Source: an uncultured Lachnospiraceae bacterium (lineage in GTDB: Bacteria > Bacillota > Clostridia > Lachnospirales > Lachnospiraceae). From it: a stretch of 13,881 nt of DNA. The stretch is from assembly GCA_910584205.1 (NCBI GenBank), contig CAJUAA010000057.1, forward strand, positions 1 through 13,881, in the 5' to 3' direction. The notes under the pieces were generated by a model. The model was not told where the DNA came from. It worked only from the letters and a program-made list of their open reading frames with translations, and did not search any database. This document shows positions 7,799 to 13,816 of the stretch, one piece after another. The position numbers were made by a program, and so were the translations under genes. Each line of letters opens with the position of its first letter. Position 1 is the stretch's first letter.

Positions 7799-9154
7799 AT
7801 GATAAAGAAAAATGACCGCATTACACTGAAGATCGAGGATATGGGAGTAAACGGGGAAGGCATCGGGAAGCTGGACGGCATGGCCTTCTTCGTAAAGGAC
7901 GCCGTGATCGGGGATACGGTGGAAGCGAAGGTCATGAAAATGAAGAAAAGCTACGGATATGCCAGACTGATGACAGTGTTGAAACCATCGGCTGTACGCT
8001 GTGAGCCGGGATGCGCCCATGCCCGTCAGTGCGGGGGCTGCCAGCTTCAGGCGCTGGATTACGAAGCCCAGCTGGAATTCAAGGCGAAAAAGATCCAGAA
8101 CGACCTGATCCGGATCGGGGGTTTTGCGGATATGCCAAAGCCGGAGGTCATGGGGATGGAGGAGCCGTGGAGATACCGCAACAAGGCGCAGTTTCCCATC
8201 GGTACGGACCGGACAGGGCAGGTGGTTGCCGGCTTCTATGCGGCAAGGAGCCATACGATCATACCGTGTACGGAATGCCGGCTGGGCGTGGAGGAAAACC
8301 GGACCGTACTGGAGAAGCTCATGGCTCATATGAAAACATACAGGATTCCCGCCTATGACGAAGAGACCGGGAAGGGACTGGTGCGCCATGTGCTGATCCG
8401 GAAAGGATTTTCCACCGGGGAAATTATGGTCTGTATGATTTTGAATGGCCGCAGGCTTCAGGGAACGGAGGAACTGGTGGATTCCCTTCGGGAAATTCCT
8501 GGCATGACATCCATCATGTTCAATGTCAATCGGGAACGGACCAATGTGATTATGGGAACGGAACTGATCCCGGTGTGGGGGAAGGACCATATCACAGATC
8601 AAATCGGAGAAATCACGTATAAGATCTCGCCGCTGTCCTTCTATCAGGTCAATCCGGTGCAGACGGAGAAGCTCTATGAGACGGCGCTGGAATACGCGGA
8701 CCTGCAGGGAAACGAGACTGTATGGGACCTGTACTGCGGCATCGGGACCATCTCGCTCTTTCTGGCAAAGAAGGCGGGAAAGGTGTACGGGGTGGAGATC
8801 GTACCGGAAGCCATTGAGGACGCGAAGGAGAACGCCCGGCTGAACGGGATTCGGAACGCGGAATTTTTCGTGGGGAAGGCGGAGGAGGTACTGCCGCAGA
8901 AATATGAAGAAGAGGGAATCCGCGCGGATGTCATCGTAGTGGACCCGCCCCGGAAGGGCTGCGACGAGAAATGCCTGGAGACTATGGTGCGCATGCGTCC
9001 GGACCGGATCGTCTACGTCAGCTGCGACCCCGCGACCCTGGCCCGGGACCTGAAATACCTGTGCCGCCAGGGCTATGAAGTGAAGAAGGTGAAAGGGTGC
9101 GATATGTTCCCGGAGACGGTGCATGTGGAGACCGTGGCGCTTCTAAGCCGGTAA
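7799..9154 (+). CDS. rlmD: 23S rRNA (uracil-C5)-methyltransferase RlmD/RlmCD
   Basis: This 451-aa protein is a TrmA/RumA-family methyltransferase that uses S-adenosylmethionine to make m5U in 23S rRNA (U1939; in Gram-positives one enzyme, RlmCD, can also modify U747). A TRAM domain (about residues 5-62) is followed by a probable iron-sulfur cluster site with Cys72-x5-Cys78-x2-Cys81 plus Cys157 or Cys160. The methyltransferase domain has DLYCGIGT (310-317), DPPRKG (382-387), the catalytic nucleophile Cys409 in VSCDPATLARD and Glu444 in HVETVALL. The ATG at 7799 is preferred over one at 7724 because it gives the TRAM domain its normal N-terminus, avoids a 53-bp overlap with yhaM and has GGGAG upstream. 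It is the last core gene: the mobile region starts within about 40-85 bp of its stop, and no terminator is visible there. Confidence 0.93.
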   Translation: MIKKNDRITLKIEDMGVNGEGIGKLDGMAFFVKDAVIGDTVEAKVMKMKKSYGYARLMTVLKPSAVRCEPGCAHARQCGGCQLQALDYEAQLEFKAKKIQNDLIRIGGFADMPKPEVMGMEEPWRYRNKAQFPIGTDRTGQVVAGFYAARSHTIIPCTECRLGVEENRTVLEKLMAHMKTYRIPAYDEETGKGLVRHVLIRKGFSTGEIMVCMILNGRRLQGTEELVDSLREIPGMTSIMFNVNRERTNVIMGTELIPVWGKDHITDQIGEITYKISPLSFYQVNPVQTEKLYETALEYADLQGNETVWDLYCGIGTISLFLAKKAGKVYGVEIVPEAIEDAKENARLNGIRNAEFFVGKAEEVLPQKYEEEGIRADVIVVDPPRKGCDEKCLETMVRMRPDRIVYVSCDPATLARDLKYLCRQGYEVKKVKGCDMFPETVHVETVALLSR

Positions 9155-9195
9155 ATGCAGGGATTTTCTGTGGTTGTTTCTGCAGGAAATGTGAT

Positions 9196-9238
9196 TTTGT
9201 CCACGATTTGTCCACGTGATTTCAGACGGCGGACAAAT
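9196..9238. repeat. Direct and inverted repeats beside the integrase (candidate att/arm sites)
   Basis: TTTGTCCACG occurs at 9196-9205 and again at 9207-9216, an 11-bp period close to one helical turn. The inverted form GGACAAAT is at 9231-9238, ending two bases before the integrase stop codon. Repeats of this kind between an integrase gene and the host gene are typical recombinase-binding sites at an element end. The exact crossover point cannot be placed without the other end. Confidence 0.5.
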
Positions 9239-9239
9239 T

Positions 9240-10502
9240 TTACTGACTGATTACGAACTCGAAGGCGTCAACGGCTGCCTGCTGCATATGGTCCGTGTTG
9301 AAGGTATACACCTGTAAAGTTGTTTTGATGTCTTTGTGTCCCAGGCGTTCCATGATGGTTTTGGGATTGACGCCTTGTTCTGCCAGCATGGTCCCGTGCG
9401 TGTGACGAAGGCAGTGGCTGTGGAACAGAGGGTTTCCGAGTTCATGGTGGATCACACGGGCGCAGTATTTGAACGTTTCCGGTGTCAGCAGTTCCCCGTT
9501 CTCTTTTACGGACAATGGCCATATTTCCTGATGCGGAACCGGGATGTCTGCCCGGCACTGCAGGATAGAATGGTCCGGCAGCAGGTAGGTTTTCGTGTAA
9601 TACGGGCCGTATTCCATCATGAATTTTTTGCGGGAGAGCAGTTCTTCTTTCAGGGCTTTCTTAAAAGTGGCTCCAATCTTCAATGTTCTGCATGAGTCAT
9701 ATTTGGGCGGTCGATAGAACCAGGTCCCGTTTTCCTTTGCCAGCTGGTGTGTGATCCGAAGCTCGTCCCGGTCCGGATCCAGATCGGAAAGCAGATCAAT
9801 GCCATAGGTCTCCCCGATCCGTGTCCCCAGGTGGTATCCGGTCATCAGCGGCAGATAAAAGCTGCTGCCCTGCGGGAAACGCTGCAGGATGCGGGAGAAT
9901 TCCTCCGGCAGGCATACATATTCCCTGTGAGCCTGGCTCTTCTGGTTGACCGGCATACGGCCGATTCTGACCAGCAGACAGGGATTGACGGATATGTACT
10001 GCAGAGGAATCACGGCGTAGCTCAGAGCGGCAGACAGACAGGAAAGAGTGTTGGATACCATGTTTCTGGACAGACCGGACATCTTTAGCTGGTCGATCCA
10101 TTTCTGGATCTTGTCCGGAGCGTTCTGCAGGGCGCTCAGACGATACTGGCCAAAGGCAGGTTTCAGGTAAATCCGTATCTTTCGTTCATAATCCAGCCAG
10201 GTATTGTATGCATATCCCCGTCCCAGGTTGGCTTTTACGGCGTGCTCCAGCCAGTAGTCCAGATAGTCTGCCACGTTCATGTCTCTGGGTTCGAAAATCC
10301 GGCCGGAAGCATTGTACTGAGCGTAGGCGGCGTTCCCGGCGTCATAGGCTTCCTGCTGCGTGCGGAAGCCGGCCTTCGTCTTCTGCCGGCGTTTTCCGTC
10401 CACAGGAGCCGTCTCAAAGCGGTGTTCCCAGTTAGGGGGCTTTCTTTTTCCATTCTTGTCAAATTTTCCCGCATTGCGGTTTCTGATCGTTACTTTTCCC
10501 AT
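9240..10502 (-). CDS. Tyrosine recombinase / integrase of an integrative element
   Basis: This 420-aa protein is a phage/ICE-type site-specific recombinase that would integrate and excise its element by strand exchange. The N-terminus resembles the AP2-like arm-binding domain (about residues 5-70, with WEHRFETAPVDGKRR), followed by a SAM-like core-binding domain (about 75-180) and the catalytic domain (about 195-420). Catalytic residues are visible in order: Arg228 in LGTRIGE, probable Lys267 in RPPKYDS, His363 and Arg366 in HSHCLRH, His389 in LGHKD and the nucleophile Tyr399 in LQVYTF. It therefore looks active. The ATG at 10502 is chosen because AAGGAGG lies 5 nt upstream; an in-frame ATG at 10619 would add 39 unrelated residues. 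It points toward rlmD, with candidate binding repeats just past its stop. No excisionase gene is next to it, unlike in Tn916. Confidence 0.93.
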   Translation of the reverse strand: MGKVTIRNRNAGKFDKNGKRKPPNWEHRFETAPVDGKRRQKTKAGFRTQQEAYDAGNAAYAQYNASGRIFEPRDMNVADYLDYWLEHAVKANLGRGYAYNTWLDYERKIRIYLKPAFGQYRLSALQNAPDKIQKWIDQLKMSGLSRNMVSNTLSCLSAALSYAVIPLQYISVNPCLLVRIGRMPVNQKSQAHREYVCLPEEFSRILQRFPQGSSFYLPLMTGYHLGTRIGETYGIDLLSDLDPDRDELRITHQLAKENGTWFYRPPKYDSCRTLKIGATFKKALKEELLSRKKFMMEYGPYYTKTYLLPDHSILQCRADIPVPHQEIWPLSVKENGELLTPETFKYCARVIHHELGNPLFHSHCLRHTHGTMLAEQGVNPKTIMERLGHKDIKTTLQVYTFNTDHMQQAAVDAFEFVISQ

Positions 10503-10529
10503 GGTATCCTCCTTCTGTATGTACATGCT

Positions 10530-10545
10530 GTTGCGACGTCGCAAC
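10530..10545. promoter_or_regulatory. 16-bp perfect palindrome upstream of the integrase gene
   Basis: GTTGCGACGTCGCAAC is a perfect inverted repeat without a spacer. It lies 15 nt upstream of the integrase ribosome binding site (AAGGAGG at 10514-10508). It could be an operator for a dimeric repressor, or in RNA a short hairpin in the integrase leader. The palindrome is certain; its role is inference. Confidence 0.55.
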
Positions 10546-10603
10546 GGAAAAATGGGTGCAGAAAAGACAGCCGGAGAAAACATCTGTTCTCTTGCGCCGA
10601 CTG

Positions 10604-10652
10604 CCCGAAGGTGATACAATGTGTTTTGGGTTGGATTGCATCATCCTTCGGG
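10604..10652. other. Long hairpin, possibly part of a structured RNA
   Basis: CCCGAAGGTGAT (10604-10615) pairs with ATCATCCTTCGGG (10640-10652) with a single bulged base, closing a 24-nt loop. It lies between the integrase and NYN fragment. It is symmetrical enough to fold on either strand. I do not recognise it as a known riboswitch or RNA family. Confidence 0.5.
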
Positions 10653-10668
10653 AATGTGATCTATGAGG

Positions 10669-10711
10669 ACCGGCTCTCTGGTGGTACAGGGGGCCGGTTT
10701 GTTTATTTTTT
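10669..10711 (+). terminator. Rho-independent terminator facing right, with no matching gene
   Basis: ACCGGCTCTCTG (10669-10680) pairs with CAGGGGGCCGGT (10687-10698), using a few G-T wobbles, around the loop GTGGTA. It is followed by a T-rich tract (10698-10711). The T-run is only on the plus strand, so it ends rightward transcription, yet no plus-strand gene precedes it. It overlaps the 3' end of the NYN fragment, which is on the minus strand. Confidence 0.7.
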
Positions 10712-10954
10712 ACTGACAGGAGTTTTGGGAACCTTGGTTCTCATGCCATCTATATGTTCGAATAAATCGGGTTTAACAGGATTGCGCATGGGGTCCAGGA
10801 TAAAGTCAATTCCTTCTCTGCGTGCCTGTTTGGCTGCTGGAACAAAATCACTGTCTCCGGATATAAGTATAATACGATCAACTTGTTTTTTAAAAGTAAC
10901 AGAAGCGATATCGACACCAATTCTCATATCAACACCTTTTTGGAATCTTTCCAA
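10703..10954 (-). pseudogene. NYN-domain (LabA-like) protein, 5' half missing
   Basis: This reading frame of about 83 codons is the C-terminal half of a LabA-type NYN-domain protein, a PIN-like fold usually acting as a metal-dependent RNase. It keeps the middle acidic motif GVDMRIGVDIAS and the ISGDSDFVPAAKQARREGIDFI motif with two aspartates, followed by PDLFEHIDGM near the end. The N-terminal part, with the first catalytic aspartate (normally in a DGxNxx motif), is absent. There is no proper start: the first in-frame codon usable is a TTG at 10954 without a ribosome binding site, and a stop lies four codons before it. The break coincides with the 3' end of the transposase remnant, so an insertion or deletion removed the rest. 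It is almost certainly non-functional. Confidence 0.75.
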
Positions 10955-10956
10955 TG

Positions 10957-11916
10957 TTAGTTGATTTTATGCTTTAATTCAAGCCGCAACAGCTTCCCTT
11001 TCAGTAATTCAAAGCTGTTGCGGCCATACATGATCCTTTTGACAACTTTCAGCTTATTCACGCTTCCTTCTGCCAGTCCATTATTATAGTTGAGCGTGAT
11101 TGCGTTTTTTACTGCCGCAATATCCCTTTTGATCCCATTTATAAAACTGCACAGCTCATCTATCTCCAGAGAGTCCGTTTCTTCCAGCCATTTATCAAGT
11201 TCGGATTCTTTTTTGCCAAACAGCGTCTGCTTAAAACCTGCCACGGCATCATACACCCGCCCTATGATGGGATATTCTGCGATAATACGGTTTAGCTGCT
11301 TTGCACTGAGAGAAGAAACCTCGTCAAGCGGCCGATACAGCAGGCTGACCAGCCATTTCCGTTCAATCTTTTCGCCTGACGCTCCCTGTCTGGCAGTTTC
11401 TTTCATGATTTTACGTTCCCGCGTAGCGAACATACGGATTGTGGAATCTGACCCGTCATACCCCTTTTCGCGGATTGCCGCACTGATCTGCTTAAATGTT
11501 TTCCCTTCACTGAGCATATCCTTTATATCCCCGGCATAAGGTTTTATCCTGCTGCGGATAGTCGTATTGTAATATGGGCTGGAAGGGTTAAAGTCCTCTT
11601 TCAGGTATTTTGCCACAGTTGCCCTGTTGATGCCCACCAGTCCGGCAGTCTCACCCTTATTGAATCCCTGTTTCCTCAATTCCCGCACCTGTTCCACCAC
11701 TTTCATCTTCTTTTCTACATTTGCATTGTGTTCTGCAGTAGGGAAATCTTCCTTAATGGGCTTGTCCCAATAATCCCCTGTGGGTTTTCCATCATAATGG
11801 GATGCTTCTGTTGGAAGCATGAAATTTACCGTCAGAAGACGTGTTATGAATTTTTTCGCCGCATCTGTAAGACCTTTGAGAAGATGGAACCGATCGCTTA
11901 CCTGTTGTATGTCCAT
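10957..11916 (-). CDS. ISL3-family transposase, N-terminally truncated
   Basis: This 319-aa frame is the C-terminal part of an ISL3-type DDE transposase. It starts almost at the second catalytic aspartate (VSDRFHLLKGL, residues 6-16). It contains the family's inserted helix-turn-helix (about 78-107, ELRKQGFNKGETAGLVGI) and ends with the segment carrying the catalytic glutamate (NNGLAEGSVNKLKVVKRI, about 281-298). The zinc-finger/HTH N-terminus and the first catalytic aspartate, roughly the first third of a normal protein, are missing. A stop codon lies two codons before the ATG at 11916, and there is no ribosome binding site. No terminal inverted repeats are recognisable; on the left the frame ends within a few bases of the NYN fragment. 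It is therefore an inactive remnant even though the frame is open. Confidence 0.85.
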   Translation of the reverse strand: MDIQQVSDRFHLLKGLTDAAKKFITRLLTVNFMLPTEASHYDGKPTGDYWDKPIKEDFPTAEHNANVEKKMKVVEQVRELRKQGFNKGETAGLVGINRATVAKYLKEDFNPSSPYYNTTIRSRIKPYAGDIKDMLSEGKTFKQISAAIREKGYDGSDSTIRMFATRERKIMKETARQGASGEKIERKWLVSLLYRPLDEVSSLSAKQLNRIIAEYPIIGRVYDAVAGFKQTLFGKKESELDKWLEETDSLEIDELCSFINGIKRDIAAVKNAITLNYNNGLAEGSVNKLKVVKRIMYGRNSFELLKGKLLRLELKHKIN

Positions 11917-12072
11917 GTGCTATAAAGTAATACCCAAGAATTTGATAGATAGTAGCCTTACTATTTCGTAAAACAAAGGTCGCCTAATAGAAATACTTAT
12001 GGATACATGCTACAATTGTCCGTATGATGAAATCCCCCAATAAACATTTGGTAGATTCGATGTTTCTTATTA

Positions 12073-12115
12073 TGTAAAGTCGAGCAATCGCTTTTGAAAA
12101 CAGGTATACTTTACA
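12073..12115 (+). promoter_or_regulatory. Inverted repeat over the -10 region upstream of the AraC-type gene
   Basis: TGTAAAGT (12073-12080) and ACTTTACA (12108-12115) form a perfect 8-bp inverted repeat with a 27-bp spacer. The right arm overlaps TATACT (12105-12110), a good -10 box; no good -35 box is present at normal spacing, as expected of an activator-dependent promoter. A dimeric regulator, possibly the adjacent gene product, could bind here. The 11917-12072 stretch before it is AT-rich and shows nothing else I can support. Confidence 0.4.
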
Positions 12116-12135
12116 CTAAGGACAGAGGTGAGAAA

Positions 12136-13002
12136 ATGTTAAAGCAGCTGAATGAAACAGTAAATTATATTGAAAAACATTTGTTGGATGAGCAGGTCAT
12201 TGAGAAAGCCATGAAAAATATTAGTGTTTCCGATCTGCATTTTAAAAATGTTTTTTTCTTTTTGGCAGGCATGTCATTGAATGAATATGTTAGAAACCGA
12301 AGATTGTCAGAAGCTGGTTGTGAGTTAATTAGTGGCAAAAAAGTAACAGATGTTGCCTTTAAATATAACTACCAATCTATAGATGGCTTTACACGTGCAT
12401 TTAAAAATTGGAGTGGTTTTCTGCCCTCTGAAATATCGAAGCAACGTCAATGCAAAATATTTCCAAAGTTTAATTTTTCCATAGCAGTAAAGGGAGGAAA
12501 TAGTATGGAATGTAAAATCATTAAAATGCCAAAGTTTAATTTTGTTGGAGTAAGCAAAAGAGTACCGATGCAATTTGAAGGGGTTAATAATGAGATTGTA
12601 AAACTGGCACAGGGGATTACGCAGAACCAGATGAAAGAATTACACCGCCTTCAAAATATTGCACCGTGTGAAATAGTCAATGTATCCTATAACTCTGATG
12701 CCCATTTTATGAAAGAAGAAGGTTATTTAACCCACATGATTGGTGTGTTGACAACCGAAGTTGAAGTTGGCGAGGGGTTGGAAAAGGTACCAATGAAAGC
12801 TGGTACGTGGGCAGTATTTCCGAATGAAGGAGCGTTTCCCTTTACACTCCAAAATACAATGGCAAGAATCTATTCGGAATGGTTTATGACATCAGACTAT
12901 GAATTAGCTGATTCTCTTTCTTTTTCTTTTACAAAAATGGATTCTACGAAAGAAAATTACGCATATAGTGAAATTTGGATTCCCGTAGTTAGAAAAGTGT
13001 AA
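12136..13002 (+). CDS. AraC-family regulator with C-terminal GyrI-like ligand-binding domain
   Basis: This 288-aa protein has an N-terminal AraC-type double helix-turn-helix (about residues 5-105). It includes SVSDLHFKNVFFFLAGMSLNEY, where the first helix-turn-helix ends, and KVTDVAFKYNYQSIDGFTRAFKNWSG in the second. The C-terminal GyrI-like/SRPBCC domain (about 124-288) usually binds small hydrophobic or cationic compounds in multidrug regulators. The ATG at 12136 is chosen because AGAGGTGAG lies just upstream; an earlier in-frame ATG at 12094 overlaps the promoter region and would add 14 residues. Codon use is far more AT-rich than in the neighbouring core genes, so it was acquired separately. 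No transporter lies next to it, so the target is unknown. An internal start with a strong ribosome binding site lies at the domain boundary. Confidence 0.9.
   Translation: MLKQLNETVNYIEKHLLDEQVIEKAMKNISVSDLHFKNVFFFLAGMSLNEYVRNRRLSEAGCELISGKKVTDVAFKYNYQSIDGFTRAFKNWSGFLPSEISKQRQCKIFPKFNFSIAVKGGNSMECKIIKMPKFNFVGVSKRVPMQFEGVNNEIVKLAQGITQNQMKELHRLQNIAPCEIVNVSYNSDAHFMKEEGYLTHMIGVLTTEVEVGEGLEKVPMKAGTWAVFPNEGAFPFTLQNTMARIYSEWFMTSDYELADSLSFSFTKMDSTKENYAYSEIWIPVVRKV
12491..12507 (+). promoter_or_regulatory. Internal ribosome binding site and in-frame start within the AraC-type gene
   Basis: AGGGAGG (12491-12497) is followed after 7 nt by ATG (12505-12507), in frame with the regulator at Met124. It falls exactly between the DNA-binding and ligand-binding domains. 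Initiation here would give a 165-residue free ligand-binding domain. The site is clear; its use is inference. Confidence 0.5.
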
Positions 13003-13056
13003 TAAGATACTAATAGTTTTGAAGCTTTCACATAGATAGCAAATCCAGCCGAGTCA

Positions 13057-13098
13057 GTCAACGTTCAAGATGAACGGCGCATACGCGCCGCCGTTGAC
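13057..13098 (+). promoter_or_regulatory. Leader with nested and alternative hairpins before the sigma/HTH genes
   Basis: GTCAACG (13057-13063) pairs with CGTTGAC (13092-13098), enclosing CGGCGC (13075-13080) paired with GCGCCG (13085-13090). A competing hairpin, CGTTC (13062-13066) with GAACG (13072-13076), uses bases from both stems. Mutually exclusive folds suggest an attenuator, as known upstream of Tn916-type regulatory genes. Function is inferred. Confidence 0.45.
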
Positions 13099-13130
13099 AG
13101 CCCCGCCTGTCTTTGCTGGTAGGCAATCAA

Positions 13131-13159
13131 GGGGCGACAGCAAGGAGTGCTGCCGCCCC
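13131..13159 (+). promoter_or_regulatory. Strong hairpin 30 nt before the sigma-factor start
   Basis: GGGGCG (13131-13136) pairs with CGCCCC (13154-13159), then one A-C mismatch, then CAGCA (13138-13142) pairs with TGCTG (13148-13152). The loop AGGAG (13143-13147) looks like a Shine-Dalgarno sequence, but no start codon follows at a usable distance. Only a mixed tract follows the stem, not a U-run, so it is a weak terminator or a leader element. Confidence 0.5.
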
Positions 13160-13188
13160 TCACTATTATTCAGAGAGGAGGAATTTCC

Positions 13189-13611
13189 ATGACCGAGATT
13201 GAAGCCTATCAAGAGTATATCCGGTGCAAGCACAACGCCTTTTGCAAAGCTGTTATTCGCTATGCCGCCATCGGGAAAATCATACGGCTGCGGCAGCAAT
13301 GGGAACGGGAAATTTCCCTTGACTATTTGACAAATGAGAAGTTTGTCCAGTTTGCCGAGCCGGAGCCGAATGAAGAACACTCCTTTATCGTCTGCGGCCA
13401 GACCGTCCTATTGAGCAACGCCGCCCTTGCCAGCGCGATCTCTGTTTTGCCGGAGCAGACACAGGAAGAAATCCTGCGCTATTACTTTCTACACCAGCCG
13501 CAGCGCGTGATCGGCACGTGTATTGGACGGTCACGCAGCACAGTGGGGCGGCATATTCAGCTTGCCTTGCAGCGGCTACGCGAAGAAATGGGGGTGAGTC
13601 GGTATGAGTAG
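13189..13611 (+). CDS. Small sigma-70-like regulatory protein (Tn916/Tn1549 orf7 type)
   Basis: This 140-aa protein resembles the small sigma-factor-like regulators of Tn916/Tn1549-type conjugative elements, where they help switch on excision and transfer genes. The C-terminal part (about residues 85-135) has a sigma region 4 helix-turn-helix: LPEQTQEEILRYYF, then RVIGTCIGRSRSTVGRHI and LQRLREEM. The N-terminal half is a short charged segment without clear region 2 motifs, as in the family. The ATG at 13189 is chosen because AGGAGG (13176-13181) lies 7 nt before it; a GTG at 13147 in the same frame sits inside a hairpin and would add 14 unlikely residues. Its last codons overlap the next gene by 8 bp (ATGAGTAG), so the two are translationally coupled. 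Confidence 0.85.
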   Translation: MTEIEAYQEYIRCKHNAFCKAVIRYAAIGKIIRLRQQWEREISLDYLTNEKFVQFAEPEPNEEHSFIVCGQTVLLSNAALASAISVLPEQTQEEILRYYFLHQPQRVIGTCIGRSRSTVGRHIQLALQRLREEMGVSRYE

Positions 13612-13816
13612 ACTTCTCCCCTATGAAACAATCCTCAAAGCCCGTGAGGGCGACCCGGAAGCCGTGAACGCTGTTCTGCTCCACTACGTCGGATATATCC
13701 GCTATTTCTCAAAAGTGAACGGGCAGGTCAACGCCGAGGTGGAGGACTATGTAAAGCAGCGGTTAGTTGACTGTCAATTCAAGTTCCGGCTTGACGAACC
13801 GCCCGACAAGCCATAA
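13604..13816 (+). CDS. Small helix-turn-helix protein of conjugative elements (Tn916 orf8-like)
   Basis: This 70-aa protein starts inside the last codons of the sigma-like gene, with GGGGTGAG (13591-13598) 5 nt before its ATG. It has the family's PYETILKAREGDPEAVNAVL opening, a helical segment that normally carries the helix-turn-helix, then GYIRYFSKVNGQV and DYVKQRLVD. The length is usual for this group, so it appears complete. In Tn916-like elements the orf7/orf8 pair is followed by excisionase and integrase on the same strand; those would lie to the right of the window. Assignment is by resemblance to that module and the tight coupling to the sigma-like gene; the exact DNA target is unknown. 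The 65 bases after its stop hold no feature I can assign. Confidence 0.75.
   Translation: MSRLLPYETILKAREGDPEAVNAVLLHYVGYIRYFSKVNGQVNAEVEDYVKQRLVDCQFKFRLDEPPDKP

Noticed and set aside
6694..9124. Long minus-strand frames opposite yhaM and rlmD
   Set aside because: They are antisense to well-conserved genes; their products are His/Pro/Arg-rich with no recognisable motif.
9156..9184. TGCAG/CTGCA inverted repeat as a terminator for rlmD
   Set aside because: The stem is only 5 bp with a 19-nt loop and no T-run.
10503..10619. Earlier in-frame ATG for the integrase
   Set aside because: The 39 extra residues have no family counterpart and cover the palindrome; AAGGAGG is perfectly placed for 10502.
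13094..13099. TTGACA as a -35 box for the sigma-like gene
   Set aside because: At 16-18 nt downstream there is no acceptable -10 box (TGGTAG or similar); the hexamer belongs to a hairpin arm.
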